The position numbers were made by a program, and so were the translations under genes. From Rhineura floridana (lineage: Eukaryota; Chordata; Lepidosauria; Squamata; Rhineuridae), in NCBI RefSeq assembly GCF_030035675.1, contig NC_084480.1:285410394-285474393 (forward strand): a stretch of 64,000 bases of DNA, written 5' to 3'. The notes beneath the pieces were generated by a model that saw only the letters and a list, made by a program, of their open reading frames with translations, was not told where the DNA came from and made no database searches. Each line of letters opens with the position of its first letter. Position 1 is the first letter of the stretch. This document shows positions 40,695-50,944 of this stretch, one piece after another.

Positions 40695-41944
40695 AAGAAA
40701 CAGTTTATAAATAAGGTCTTGACACGAGGCATTTTTTAGTCTCTTCATGCATCCCTCAAATGGAAAATATCCTGGCAACTGGTAGAGTGGACTTACTGTA
40801 GTCAAACAGACTTTGTCAAAGTGGCCTAGTCCTACCAGAGGAAGGGCACAATAAACGTCAGTGCAGCTGAGAAGAAATTATTAAAAGCAGTGGCCAAGAT
40901 GTTTGTTTGCTTTGAACATTTTTGCCTCCCCCTGCCCCCAACCCACAAACAGGGAGGGCTTTGAATGCCTTCCACCTCTGAGTGCGCCTGTTCCACACAT
41001 GGCTCACGTTTACTGAAAAACATAACAAGTGGAAATGGCCATAAACCTTGCCCTTCCATAAAGCCCCTCTATTCCCCACTGCCAGCTCTTTACCTTCCAT
41101 GTTGGACCAGCTGGATACAAATATGCTGGTGTTATAATTATCACCTTATATTTGGCAGGCTGAAGGTGACCTTGAGGGATCCAGGTTTATTGCAGTTTCT
41201 TGTCAGCATCTTTCATAAGTTTAAGTTACTGACATCCCCGGTATGTGTGTGTGTGAGTGTTTAATCTAAAATAAGCTGTGTTTGCATGTGGTGCTAGTAA
41301 CAGCAAGCATACAGTAGTCATTTAAACTGTGCAAGGAAGCACGTATGTAGCTGGCACCCACTTTATACAAACCCTTAGGTTGTGTATACAAGTAAAGTTA
41401 CAGTGCAAATACTTGTTGGGATCCTAGTTTTCATTGTGTAAACACTCCTGACTTGCAAACCTTCCTTGATGGGCTATTCCAAACATTTTAAGAGAGCTTG
41501 CAAAGTTCTGACATTCTGAAAAAAATCTATACCAATGGAAACTTCCATATTAACTGTTGAAAATTCAGTTCTGTTTAAATTGGGGGAGGGATGTGGTATT
41601 TGGGATATTTGCTAGGAAATGGCAATGCTATTTGGGATATTTGCTAGGAAATGGCAGTGCTAACTTCACTATGACTTATGATCCTCTGTGCTGAAACCCA
41701 AAGGCCAATTTGCACGACCAAAAAAAGGGGTCTGAATTCTATGGTAGCTCTAATACATTTCACAGACAGACACAGTGATGCTTCTTCTGTGCACATGCAC
41801 CTTGAAGGGGCTAGGGTAGAGTCCAGCAGCCCAGTAGCATGGTATGGAATGGCAGACAATGGAAATTAAGAATGGTGCCAGCATAATGCATACTACACGT
41901 CTACAGGGCTGTAGCCCAATGTAATGCAACCAATTACCTAGGCA
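40695..41944. other. unrecognised non-coding DNA
   Basis: No family recognised apart from the 32-bp tandem duplication at 41597-41660. Confidence 0.4.
41597..41660. repeat. 32-bp tandem duplication
   Basis: The unit TATTTGGGATATTTGCTAGG plus 12 bases occurs twice with one difference (GGCAATGC or GGCAGTGC). Probably a recent replication slip. Confidence 0.9.
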
Positions 41945-42078
41945 TTACACTGGAGACATTCAAGAGGCAGCTGGACAGGCAACGATCAGGTATGTGTTAA
42001 GTTGGATTCCTGCACTGAGCAGGGGGTTGGACTCAATGGCCTTATAGGCCCCTTCCAACTCTACTATTCTATGATTCT
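41945..42078 (+). mobile_element. CR1 LINE 3' UTR and terminus
   Basis: 'GAGACATTCAAGAGGCAGCTGG', 'GGTTGGACTCAATGGCC' and the terminal CTATTCTATGATTCTG. The ATTCTATG-type end is characteristic of CR1. Confidence 0.88.
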
Positions 42079-42439
42079 GTGAAACATGACCTTTTCCCTG
42101 TCACCTGGTAAGCTTATGTGGGGCAAGACCCACCAGGGTGGCTAGGGAACCCCTGGAGGACACCTTGCCCAGGGCCCCCTCATACCTGACAATGGCTCTG
42201 CAAGCCACAGAATCGCATAGACATTTATATACACGTGCACACAGGGACACACACACCCTCATTGAGAAGGAAAAGACAAACTGGGACTTTCCTGGGATTT
42301 TGTATTATCCAAGACAGGAACTTGAAAAATCATGGCTCTTCTTGTAAATGTGGATAGTTGGAAGAAATGGAATTATGGGTTAAGAGAAGGTGATTAAAGT
42401 CTAATCAAGCAGTAAAGTGATCTTACCCACCAAGATCCA

Positions 42440-42650
42440 TAGGAATGGGAGAGTATGTCAATGTTGGTTTCTTTCAGAATCTCATTTTTTCAATATTAAA
42501 TTCAGTTCTCCACATTTCCACATTAATTTGCAATTTTTAAAAAATACATGAATATTCTTCAGTATTTCCATGAGAAGTGCAAATTTTGAAGAATTTTGAA
42601 GAATGACTGAGTTTCAGTTTGTGCACTGAGAAATCTCGCTGGGTTTGCAG
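42440..42650 (+). mobile_element. fragment of the AT-rich hAT family
   Basis: 'GGTTTCTTTCAGAATCTCATT', 'AATATTAAATTCAGTTCTCC' and 'GACTGAGTTTCAGTTTGTGC' match the left and right parts of copy 2. The middle is deleted. Confidence 0.65.
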
Positions 42651-43002
42651 GTCATTGCAAGAACTTCTGGCAACATACTCTAACTTACAGCTTGATGTCA
42701 TTTTAGCATCTGCAACATCTGTAGTCAGAATTTCAACATTTCAGGAAGGGTGGGAGGGGGAGATCCTTGTTTATGTACTGGCTCTGGCAGCCATTAGGAA
42801 GAGAATGATGTCTGTGTGTATGTCGATGATCCCCCAAATGTTGTCCTCCTTACTTTAGCTTGTTTTGCTAGTAAACGTTATTCTGTGTACAATTTTCATA
42901 AGACAAAACTGCTCTTACAGATTAAGAGGAAAAACCAGAGCAACCGTTACCCTGTTTTCCCAGTAGTGCCAGAAACATGAACAATGATCCTAAATGTTAT
43001 GA

Positions 43003-43360
43003 CAAGGGTGGGGAATCTCAGGCCCAGGTGCTCAATGTGGCCCTCCAGGCTTCTTTATCCGGCCTTCGGAACCCTCCCCAGGCCACACCCCTCACTGGCC
43101 TTGCCAAGTGTTTTCACCTGGCTGGAATAGGTCCTTGAACTCTAATAAAGCCTATTGCTTCTCTGGATGAAAGACAGATAGGTAGGTAGGACTCTGTGTG
43201 TGCGTGCATGCAGAAACTAGCCTACTATAGAAAGATAAAATTTACATTTGTTGCTCTACCTACTTTTGCCTCTGGCCTCATCGACCATTGGCATGTGGCC
43301 CTTAGAAGATTGTCTAGAAGGGAAGGTGGCTCTTGGGCTGAAAAAGATTTCTCATCCCTG
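43003..43360. mobile_element. hAT non-autonomous element (CAAGGGTGGGGAATC ends)
   Basis: Left CAAGGGTGGGGAATCT pairs with right AGATTTCTCATCCCTG. Flanks TGTTATGA (42995-43002) and GGTTATTA (43361-43368) match at 6 of 8. Contains the family's 'GTGGCCCTCCAGGC' block and no frame of interest. Confidence 0.8.
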
Positions 43361-43429
43361 GGTTATTAGATCAGAGCCATCCCCATTTGGTCGCAGGAGC
43401 ATTGTAATTATATGTGGAAATCTATTGCA

Positions 43430-43590
43430 CAATTCAATGTATGTTTACTCAGAAGTAAGCCCCATTTATTACATGTATATACCACCCATCCAGCCTAATT
43501 TTCTGTGTGGTTTTTGTAGACAACAAAATACAAAATACAATTTACAATAAAAAACCTCAAAACAAACAAAAGGCACAAAACAGAAATTCA
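43430..43590 (-). mobile_element. short AAGTAAG repeat and LINE 3' tail
   Basis: 'GTATGTTTACTCAGAAGTAAG' (43438-43460) is followed by antisense LINE tail 'TATACCACCCATCCAGCC' and ATACAA-rich sequence. Confidence 0.55.
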
Positions 43591-43634
43591 ATGAGTGATT
43601 CAATTATTCAGTCTCAGGTAAATGTGCATTGGAT

Positions 43635-43735
43635 TGCAGCCTAATTGTGAATCCTATGCTTGTCTACTTAGAAGTAAGCCTATTGAGTTTCATAGGCCTG
43701 AGTCCCAGGTAAGTATGTAACAAATTGCAGCCTTA
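43635..43735. mobile_element. 'AGAAGTAAGCC' short repeat
   Basis: 'GAATCCTATGCTTGTCTAC', 'CCCAGGTAAGTATG' and ATTGCAGCC match the copies at 45010 and 58770. Confidence 0.65.
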
Positions 43736-43739
43736 CTCT

Positions 43740-44355
43740 ACTTGAAAAAGCTCAGAAACCAATCATTATGATCATCATCATTTCAACTGATGTGACCCAT
43801 CACTGCAAGGATTTCCACTTGTGCAATGCAACTCCATGCCCTTCCCAAATCTCCAAACTTCCTAGATTGTCTTTCAGACCTAACCTGTGCTGACCTTCCT
43901 TCAGGTGCTAGGCTGCTACTCTTAGGGTTGCTGACCTCATTTCCTGCTCCTCCCTTCTTCTTCATCCCCCGTTGGGAGAGGAGGCATCTTTCTATTTTGT
44001 CTTTCTCTCCTGGAGGGAACAAATAGCAAACATGGCTCTTTGCATCTACAACTCTAGTTAGTTAGAACTAGAAACTCTTGTCTATTAAGCATATGTTTCC
44101 TGTAATAAATGGAAGCTTTATTTTCCTAAATCCAGGGTCTCGGTGTGCTTATATCCAGAGAAAGGTATGTTCCTTCAACCAAGATTCACACACAGCTCAG
44201 CTACACTGATTTTGCTAACAGGGAGAACCCCTAGAACAGATTTAGGGGCCATGTGGGGGGAGGAGAAGGGAAGGAAAGGACATTCTGTTGCACAAGCAGG
44301 ATTCCTTGTGATGACAGGACTCAGTACTTAACGCTACGCTGCATGCAACCCAACA
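43740..44355. other. unrecognised non-coding DNA
   Basis: Nothing recognised. Confidence 0.4.
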
Positions 44356-44419
44356 TTTTGATTTATTTACCCAACCTTCACCCTAGGGTTCCAGGGCAGG
44401 TCACAATTTTAAATTGCTT

Positions 44420-45000
44420 CCTAGGAGGGGGAGGGATGAGGCAGTAGGGAGGTCAGCATGGTACAAATGCACCAGCAGAACCAATCTAGTGCACCTGCTA
44501 ATGTGTTTGCACCACGTCAACCTCACCACCACCTTGTCCCTCTCCCTTTCGGTGAGCAATAGCCAGCCACCTGCCAGAAAACTAGTGTAGCATCTGCACC
44601 TCACCCAGCAAGCTGCTTCTAGTAATTTTTAAGACAGCAGCTGGGGCTATATTCCAAAGGGCATTAGGTGGTCTTTGGGGTGCATTTAATTTTGTGATAA
44701 GCAGCGCTATGCTGGCATGACAAATGCTCACAGAGACACTCCCTGCTGTTATTGTGCAATAAACTCTTAGTGTGAATTAAAATTGCTCGTTCTACCAGAG
44801 GAAATAAAAGTCTTCTAATCTGTACATTTCCATTTATTTCCATTTATTTTAAATATATGCATATTTAAAACTATTGCCAAGCCCAACAACTGTGCATGGT
44901 GGGGGAGGGGTTAAGGAAAGAAAAAGACTGCAAGTCAGTTTGTCAGGTTAGATGACAACCTACATGAAAGTTTCTCTATATATAATTTTCTCTCTTCGTG
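44420..45000. other. unrecognised non-coding DNA
   Basis: Preceded by a short antisense LINE tail trace at about 44360-44415. The rest is not recognised. Confidence 0.35.
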
Positions 45001-45002
45001 AT

Positions 45003-45180
45003 AATAAACCTTAGGCTGAAATCCAACATGCTTACTTGGAAGTCAGCAGTGTTGAACTCAAGAAAGGCTTACCGCAGCCAATCCTATGCCTGTATTCAGT
45101 GGTACTTACTTCCAAATAAGTGTATATAAATCCCACTGAATGCAAATAAGCATGCATAACTTTGTACTATTAGATTGCTA
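45003..45180. mobile_element. two adjacent short AAGTAAG repeats
   Basis: 'GCTGAAATCCAACATGCTTAC' and 'GCAGCCAATCCTATGCCTG' begin two diverged copies of the 31757-type repeat placed side by side. Confidence 0.6.
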
Positions 45181-45204
45181 TCCTAACCATGCCCTACTTG
45201 AGAG

Positions 45205-45490
45205 TATTTATTATGCATTTGTGTGCCACCCTATAACAAAGTTCTCTGGATGGCTTACAGTAAATATGTAAACACAATTTGAATACACAGTGAAATATAA
45301 ACCTATAAAGTCAAAAGCTACAAAAATACAGTAAATATAACATGCACAGCAAAGGTGAACACTAGTTTAAAAACTGAGAGGTTCAGACTACATCGTTATT
45401 TAAAAAGCCTGGATGAACAAAAACATCTTCACCTGGCACTGAAAGACCACAAAGCAAGGCATTTTTAAATAATAGTTGTGTGTCCAAATG
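45205..45490 (-). mobile_element. old L2-type LINE 3' end, piece 1 of 3
   Basis: 'TATTTATTATGCATTTGTGTGCC', ATACAG-rich UTR and 'AAACATCTTCACCTGGCACTG' are the antisense L2 terminus. Pieces 2 (46316-46476) and 3 (48883-48925) probably continue the same element after later insertions. Confidence 0.55.
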
Positions 45491-46315
45491 GACACCCAGG
45501 CCTAGCTTTTGACACTCAATGGACACAAATGGATGCATAAAATTTAATCAATGAACCAAGAACACAAATTCAGATTGGAAGCCACTGAAACACTGATTAG
45601 AGGGTGAAATGTTAGTGAAATTGAACAGAAACAGTAGAACATAGGGTCACATCACACAATAATTCTTAGGATTCTTGCAAGGCACCAGTCTTCCTAAAAA
45701 AACTCCACAAAATCTCTCTCCCTGTACAGTGTGATGTTAGTTTCTCTGTATCTTTTGAAGTTTTTTTTAATATGAATTCTACTACAGCAGGGCACGGATC
45801 AGAAAAAGCCATTTTTAATTTTAATTTGTGTTTTAATTCATGTATTTACTGGTCAGTGGGCAGGCTGGTAAGATTTTTGCTAGGCTATTAACTTGTGTAA
45901 ATGTATTTGTAAGGATACAGGCTTTGTATTCACTCCGTTTTTGTTTTTGTTTAAACTACTTTCACCTCAGTCCAAGTGTCAGTGACGATACATGTTAGAG
46001 AGGCTTCTGCGTGCAAGCTATATGAATAAAAAATGGACCCCAGTAACAATTCCTTTAAAAATTCTTTGCCACAAAGATTGCACCAGCCAAGCCTCCCTGG
46101 AAAGACTCTTCCAGCTCACAAAGGTATATTAAGTGTGATTGGTGATGTGTGTTGCTATTTTATATTTTCATTTATTTCATTCATTTATTGCACTTTTGCA
46201 TTTGTATTTACTGTACTTTTATTGTATTGTATTTTTCTTTTGTATTAATCTGTTCTCCACTTTGGGGGCCTTTGGGCCAAGAATCTATATATAAATAAAC
46301 CAATGAATGAATAAC
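45491..46315 (+). other. mostly unrecognised; LINE-like tail at the right
   Basis: Ends 'CCACTTTGGGGGCCTTTGGGCC' and AATAAACC(AATG)n at about 46260-46312, a sense-strand LINE-like tail. It separates pieces 1 and 2 of the antisense L2 and may itself be an insertion. Confidence 0.35.
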
Positions 46316-46999
46316 CAGGGAGCCACTACCAAAAAGACCCTCTCCCTGACGGTTACCAGCCTCACTTCATTCAGTGGAAGCATTCATAATAGCACCTCTG
46401 AAGAGGATCTCAAGGTTCAGGTTGGTACATATGGGAGGTGGTCTTTCAAGTAACCCCTGGTCCAGGCCATGTAGAGCAGGAGTAGCCAACGTTTAGAGCA
46501 ATTGGGAATGGGTGCCAGTATGCCTGCCAGTACCTCCTATGGTGCCCATAATGGGAAATTCAATATACATAAGCAAAACGTATTCTTCTATAAAGCTATA
46601 AAGGTTCATAACATTTTAATAGTTTAGTAGGAAGCCAGACCCTTTTCTCTTTGGGGCTGTCTCCCCTGACCATGCTGGTTTGTTTGGAACTACTTGTACT
46701 CTAAACAACTGATAACACTGTGCTGAATATCTCGGTATCCTAAATCAAAGCATTCCCAGTAGATAGCTATCCAGCTGCCTCTTGAATGCCTCCAGTGTCG
46801 GAGAGCCCACTACCTCTCTAGGTAATTGGTTCCATTGTCATATGGCTCTAACAGTTAGGAAGTTTCTCCTGATGTTCAGTCGAAATCTGGCATCCTGCAA
46901 CTTGAGCCCATTATTCCATGTCCTGCACTCTGGGATGATAGAGAAGAGAACCCAGCCCTCCTCAGTGTGACAATCTTTTATGTACTTGAAGAGTGCTAT

Positions 47000-47536
47000 A
47001 ATAATAATAATTATTATTATAATTATAATTATAATTATAATTATAATTATTTAATTTTTAGGCCACCTATCTGGCCGAAGCCACTCTAGGCGGCGTACAT
47101 ATTAAATTCAATAAAATACAAAATACAGTAAATACAATAAATACAATAAAATACAAATAATCATCAGTGACAGAATAGCAGCAATTGTAATACATAGCAG
47201 CAGGGATTGAGTATATAATTAGCCCATCCCGATAGTCTCAAAGGCCTGACCAAACAGCCAAGTTTTTAATGCTTGGTGGAAGGTATCCAGGGAAGGGGCA
47301 TGTCGAAGATCGAACGGGAGGGAATTCCAGAGAGTGGGGGCCGCCACCGAAAAAGCCCTCTCTCTAGTCCCCACCAACCTAGCTACTTTTGTTGGTGGGA
47401 TTGAGAGAAGGCCCTGCGTGGCGGATCTTGTCGGGCAGCATAGTTGGTGACGCTGGAGGTGCTCCTTCAGATAAACCGGGCCGAAACCACATAGGGATTT
47501 AAAGGTTAACACCAACACCTTGAATTGGGCCCGGAA
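47000..47536 (-). mobile_element. L2 LINE 3' end, innermost layer
   Basis: Antisense: FKVLVLTFKSLCGFGPVYLKEHL, RAFSVAAPTLWNSLPFDLRH and FHQALKTWLFGQAFE form the L2-clade C-terminus, open throughout. The UTR follows ('GGCCGAAGCCACTCTAGGCGG' region), and the tail is an (AAT/ATTAT)n repeat at about 46998-47050. CR1 resumes on both sides. Confidence 0.9.
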
Positions 47537-47968
47537 AACTACTATCATATCTCCCCTCAGTCTTCTCTTCTCCAAGCTAAACATGCCCAGTTCTTTCAGT
47601 CTCTCCTCATAGGGCTTTGTTTCCAGTCCCCTGATCATCCTTGTTGCCCTCCTCTGAACCTGTTCCAATTTGTCTGCATCCTTCTTGAAGTGTGGAGACC
47701 AGAACTGGACGCAGTACTCAAGATGAGACCTAACCAGTGGTGAATAGAGGGGAACTAATACTTCATGCGATTTGGAAACTATACTTCTGTTCATGCAGCC
47801 TAATATAGTATTTGCCTTTTTTGCAGCCACATTGCATTGTTGGCTCATATTCAGCTTGTGATCAACAACAATTCCAAGATCTTTCTCACATGTCATATTA
47901 CTGAGCCAAATATCCCCCATCTTATAACTGTGCATTTGGTTTCTTTTTCCTAACTGTAGAACTTGCAT
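47537..47968 (-). pseudogene. CR1 ORF2 C-terminal segment
   Basis: LQLGKRNQMHSYKMGD, CEKDLGIVVDHKLNMSQQCN, KKANTILGCMNRSI and YCVQFWSPHFKKDADKLEQV are the connector after the CR1 polymerase, and LEKRRLRGDMI leads toward the C-terminus. At about 47536 the frame passes into the nested L2, which replaces the natural CR1 end. Confidence 0.9.
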
Positions 47969-48618
47969 TTATCCCTGTTGAATTTCATTCTGTTGTTTTC
48001 AGCCCTATGCTCCAGCCTATCAAGGTCCCTTTGAATTTTGTTTCTGTCTTCCATGGTATTAGCTGTGCTCCCCAATTTTGTATCATCTGCAAATTTGATA
48101 AGCATGCTCTGTACCTCCTCATCCAAGTCGTTAATAAAAATGTTGAAGAGCACTGGGTCCAGGACCGAGCCCTGTGATACCCCACTCATTACGTCTGCCC
48201 AGTTTGAGAAGAAACCATTGATAAGTATTCTTTGAGTATGATTCTGGAGCCAACTGTGGATCCACCTGATAGTTGTTCCATCCAGCCCACATTTAGCTAG
48301 TTTGCTAATCAGAATATCATAGGGCACTTTGTCAAAAGCTTTGCTGAAGTCGAGGTATATTATGTCCACAGCATTCCCACAGTCTACAAGGGAGGTTACC
48401 CGATCAAAACATGAGATAAGATTAGTTTGGCAGGATTTGTTCTTCATAGTAATCACTGCATTGTTTTCAAGGTGCTTACAGATTGACTGCTTTATAATCT
48501 GCTCCAGAGTTTTTCCAGGGATTGATGTTAGTCTGACTGGTCTGTAGTTCTCCGATTCCTCCTTTTTGTCCTTTTTGAAGAAAGGGACAACATTAGCTCT
48601 CCTCCACTCATCCGGCAC
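47950..48618 (-). pseudogene. CR1 ORF2 reverse-transcriptase segment
   Basis: 222 open codons: PDEWRRANVVPFFKK, NYRPVRLTSIPGKTLEQI, IIYLDFSKAFDKVPYDIL with the first catalytic Asp, WADVMSGVSQGSVLDPVLF, and KFADDTKLGS (FADD in place of YADD). A one-base loss near 47957 shifts the frame at CKVLQLGKRNQ, and the C-terminal part continues in the next frame. The endonuclease and ORF1 are missing. Confidence 0.92.
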
Positions 48619-48944
48619 TTCACCAGTCCCCCATGATTTTGCGAAGATAATGACAGTTTCTTTGTCAGCAAGCGCAGTGGTGGGTGATGTAGGTGCCTTT
48701 CTCCCCCATTGATGGGGGTGTCATGACCACACCATTTTGTGACCCTATCTCTTTTTTGTGGCAAACATTTTGTTATACCATGCTCCCACAACAACCATTT
48801 TGTGACTGGCGCCCACAGCACTTTCCCAAAATTCCAGATGTGCCCACTGGCCCAAGAAAAGTTGGCAACCCCTGGTTTAGAGCTTTCAAGGTGAAAAACA
48901 GTAAACTGGGCTCAAACGCAGAGGTACTTGAGTTGAGTGTACAT

Positions 48945-49108
48945 GCTGCCTCCTCTGTTGGAGGCTGTGTACTTCTGAATTCCAGTAGGGGAGAGGGCTG
49001 TTGCGCTCAGGTTCCCAGAGGCATCTCATTGGCCACTGAAACAAAAGGACACTGGACTAGATGGGCCAGTGGCCTGATCCAGAAGGGCTCTTCTTATGCT
49101 CTTATACT
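48945..49108 (+). mobile_element. L3/CR1-like LINE 3' end
   Basis: 'GCTGCCTCCTCTGTTGGAGG', 'GTTGCGCTCAGGTTCCCAGAGG', 'GGACTAGATGGGCC' and 'GGGCTCTTCTTATGCTC' are the sense-strand 3' UTR. Confidence 0.8.
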
Positions 49109-49109
49109 T

Positions 49110-50249
49110 AGAATTACGCTATTAATTCTGAATAAACATGCTTGGGGCCCTGACTGCAGAACAAACCAGTGAACTTTGATAGGCTGAAAAGGAGGTCTGC
49201 TTCAAGTTAGGTCAGAGATTTCCATGACTTCATGTTGCGCTTGGCCTCTGCGGCTCACTACAAGTGATCAAGATGATATTGTGGCATGGTATCATAAATA
49301 CGTTTTCCCGCCCTGAGGTCTATCAAGACTGGCACTGGCAATATATATTTCATGAGACTCTCGCTCTCTCTTTTAAACACTGCCTGCAAAGGGTGGCCTC
49401 ATGTAGTGTGTATGGCAAGCGGAGGAGAGTAATGAACTGTCAAAAAGGGAAGATTAGAGAGGCACTTCACCTCAACTATGCTCTTGTCAACAAGCCAGCC
49501 AATCTACCTCTGGAATTCCATAGAGAGCCCCACAGGGTAATAGCATCTATTCAGACAGCTTGGATCACCTAATCTGCTTGTATTATGTTTTCCGGTTTCC
49601 AGATGCATCAAAATTAAAAGCATATTTTACACATTCTCCCTTGGACCAGGCTTCTTCTCCTCCTTCCCCCATCCCACCTCCTCCCCTTTTCATTCTGTTT
49701 CTTAAAAGATCATATTTTGTACCTTCCACAGCTGAAGAAGGCAACATAAATGATAGCAAGGAACAATTCAGTTATTTTTAATGGCATACTAAACCATATT
49801 CTATTATCAGCAGCAAAAAGAAATCAAACAATATAATTTAATATAGGATTTTTAGGATTTTATTTGCTTCAACTTCCAAACCATGTAACATGTTTTTAAG
49901 CCATACAGGTAATATAGATTATTAATTGCAGGTCAAAGTGATTCAGTTGTATTTCATCCTTGATTATGGCTATGGATTCAAGTGAAAGTAGACTGCTTAA
50001 GTGCTAGTGTCCTCCTTATGAGAAAAATGGTACATAAAACAAGCCATTCCCTCTTCTAATGTTTCAAGAGCCGGCCAGTCATAGCTCTCCGGTCTCCTGG
50101 CTTAAATGAGGATATGCAATCAGATGAATCATGACATGATGACACTGTTGTCAACACAGTTTATGTTGCTGAGGTTCAAAGGACTCTAACCTGTGAGGAG
50201 CTGGATGAGGAAAGTGGCAAGAAGAAACTGGGCATCTGGGAATGACAGT
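49110..50249. other. unrecognised non-coding DNA
   Basis: No family recognised. The 102-codon frame at 49264-49572 has no motif. The rest is AT-rich. Confidence 0.4.
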
Positions 50250-50257
50250 CATCCAAG

Positions 50258-50935
50258 CAGTAGTGTAGTGGCAAATTCAGAAGTGAAGGGTCCCTTCATG
50301 TTAGTCAGAGCCACACACCCCTTTTTTTTTGCTGCTGGGTTAAGAATGAGATCCTTGTTAATTCCTTCTCCCACAACAACACATATATGCCTAGGAGCCA
50401 ATAAGCATGAAAGGGGAGGTTGTTAGCTGATGAGAAGAGTCTTCTCAGTAACTGACTCGCCTCCTTTCACTCTGGCCACATTCACACTGTACATTTATTC
50501 CACTATTATTCCATTTTAAACAGTCATGGTTTCCTCCAAAGAATTTTGGGAAGTGTACTTTGTGAAGGATACTGAGAGTTGTTAGGAAAGCCATAGCAAT
50601 TCCCAGAGTTCTCTGGAGAAAAGGACTGACTGTTAAACTACTCAGGGAATTGTAGCTGTGTGAGGAGAATAGGGGTCTCCTAGCAACTCTCAGCACCCTT
50701 CACAAACTACACTTCCCAGGATTCTTTGGGGAAAACCATGACTGTTTAAAGCAGAATAATAGTGAAATAAATGTACAGTGTGAATGTGGCCTCTGATTGG
50801 CTCCAATCAGCAGGAAAGTACAAGGAAGCACACACTCCCTTTTCATGCTGATTGTCTCACAGGATGCTGGAGACATAGGGACCCTGCTTCCCAAAAGGTA
50901 AGGGGTCTAAGACCCCCTGTAAGACTACATCCCTG
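50258..50935 (+). mobile_element. hAT-like non-autonomous element, copy 3, containing a MITE
   Basis: Ends CAGTAGTGTAGTGGCAAAT and AAGACTACATCCCTG. Flanks CATCCAAG (50250-50257) and CATCTGAG (50936-50943) match at 6 of 8. The same order of blocks as 22101-22492, with a 318-bp MITE placed at TTTCACTCT|GATTGG. Confidence 0.85.
50474..50791. mobile_element. Harbinger-like foldback MITE with 3-bp duplication
   Basis: Inverted ends GGCCACATTCACACTGTACA and TGTACAGTGTGAATGTGGCC are perfect and flanked by TCT (50471-50473 and 50792-50794). The uninterrupted relative at 22313 shows a single TCT, confirming a 3-bp duplication. Internal arms 'CAAAGAATTTTGGGAAGTG' and their complement. No coding capacity. 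Confidence 0.92.
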
Positions 50936-50944
50936 CATCTGAGC

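Larger units (their letters stand above)
46745..48668 (-). mobile_element. CR1 LINE, third layer, 5'-truncated
   Basis: Antisense CR1 from the reverse transcriptase (right) to the C-terminus and start of the 3' UTR (left, 'CCTGCACTCTGGGATGATAG' block). About 1.4 kb of CR1 after setting aside the L2 insert. The extreme 3' end with ATTCTATG is missing. Confidence 0.9.
46477..48874. mobile_element. hAT element, second layer of the nest
   Basis: Starts CAGGAGTAGCCAAC and ends GTTGGCAACCCCTG. Flanks ATGTAGAG (46469-46476) and GTTTAGAG (48875-48882) match at 6 of 8. Its own sequence is 46477 to about 46744 and about 48669-48874. The rest is CR1 and L2. No transposase. Confidence 0.8.
46316..48925 (-). 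mobile_element. outermost old L2 of a four-layer nest
   Basis: The left flank 'CCCTGGTCCAGGCCATGTAGAG' and the right flank GTTTAGAGCTTTCAAGGTG join to give the antisense L2 sequence 'CCAGGCCATTTAGGGCTTT'-type found in L2 coding ends. A hAT (46477-48874) interrupts it. Confidence 0.65.

Noticed and set aside
47950-48618. 222-codon frame as a host gene
   Set aside because: It is a CR1 reverse transcriptase segment with FADD and DFSKAFD motifs, truncated and frame-shifted, inside a nested insertion.
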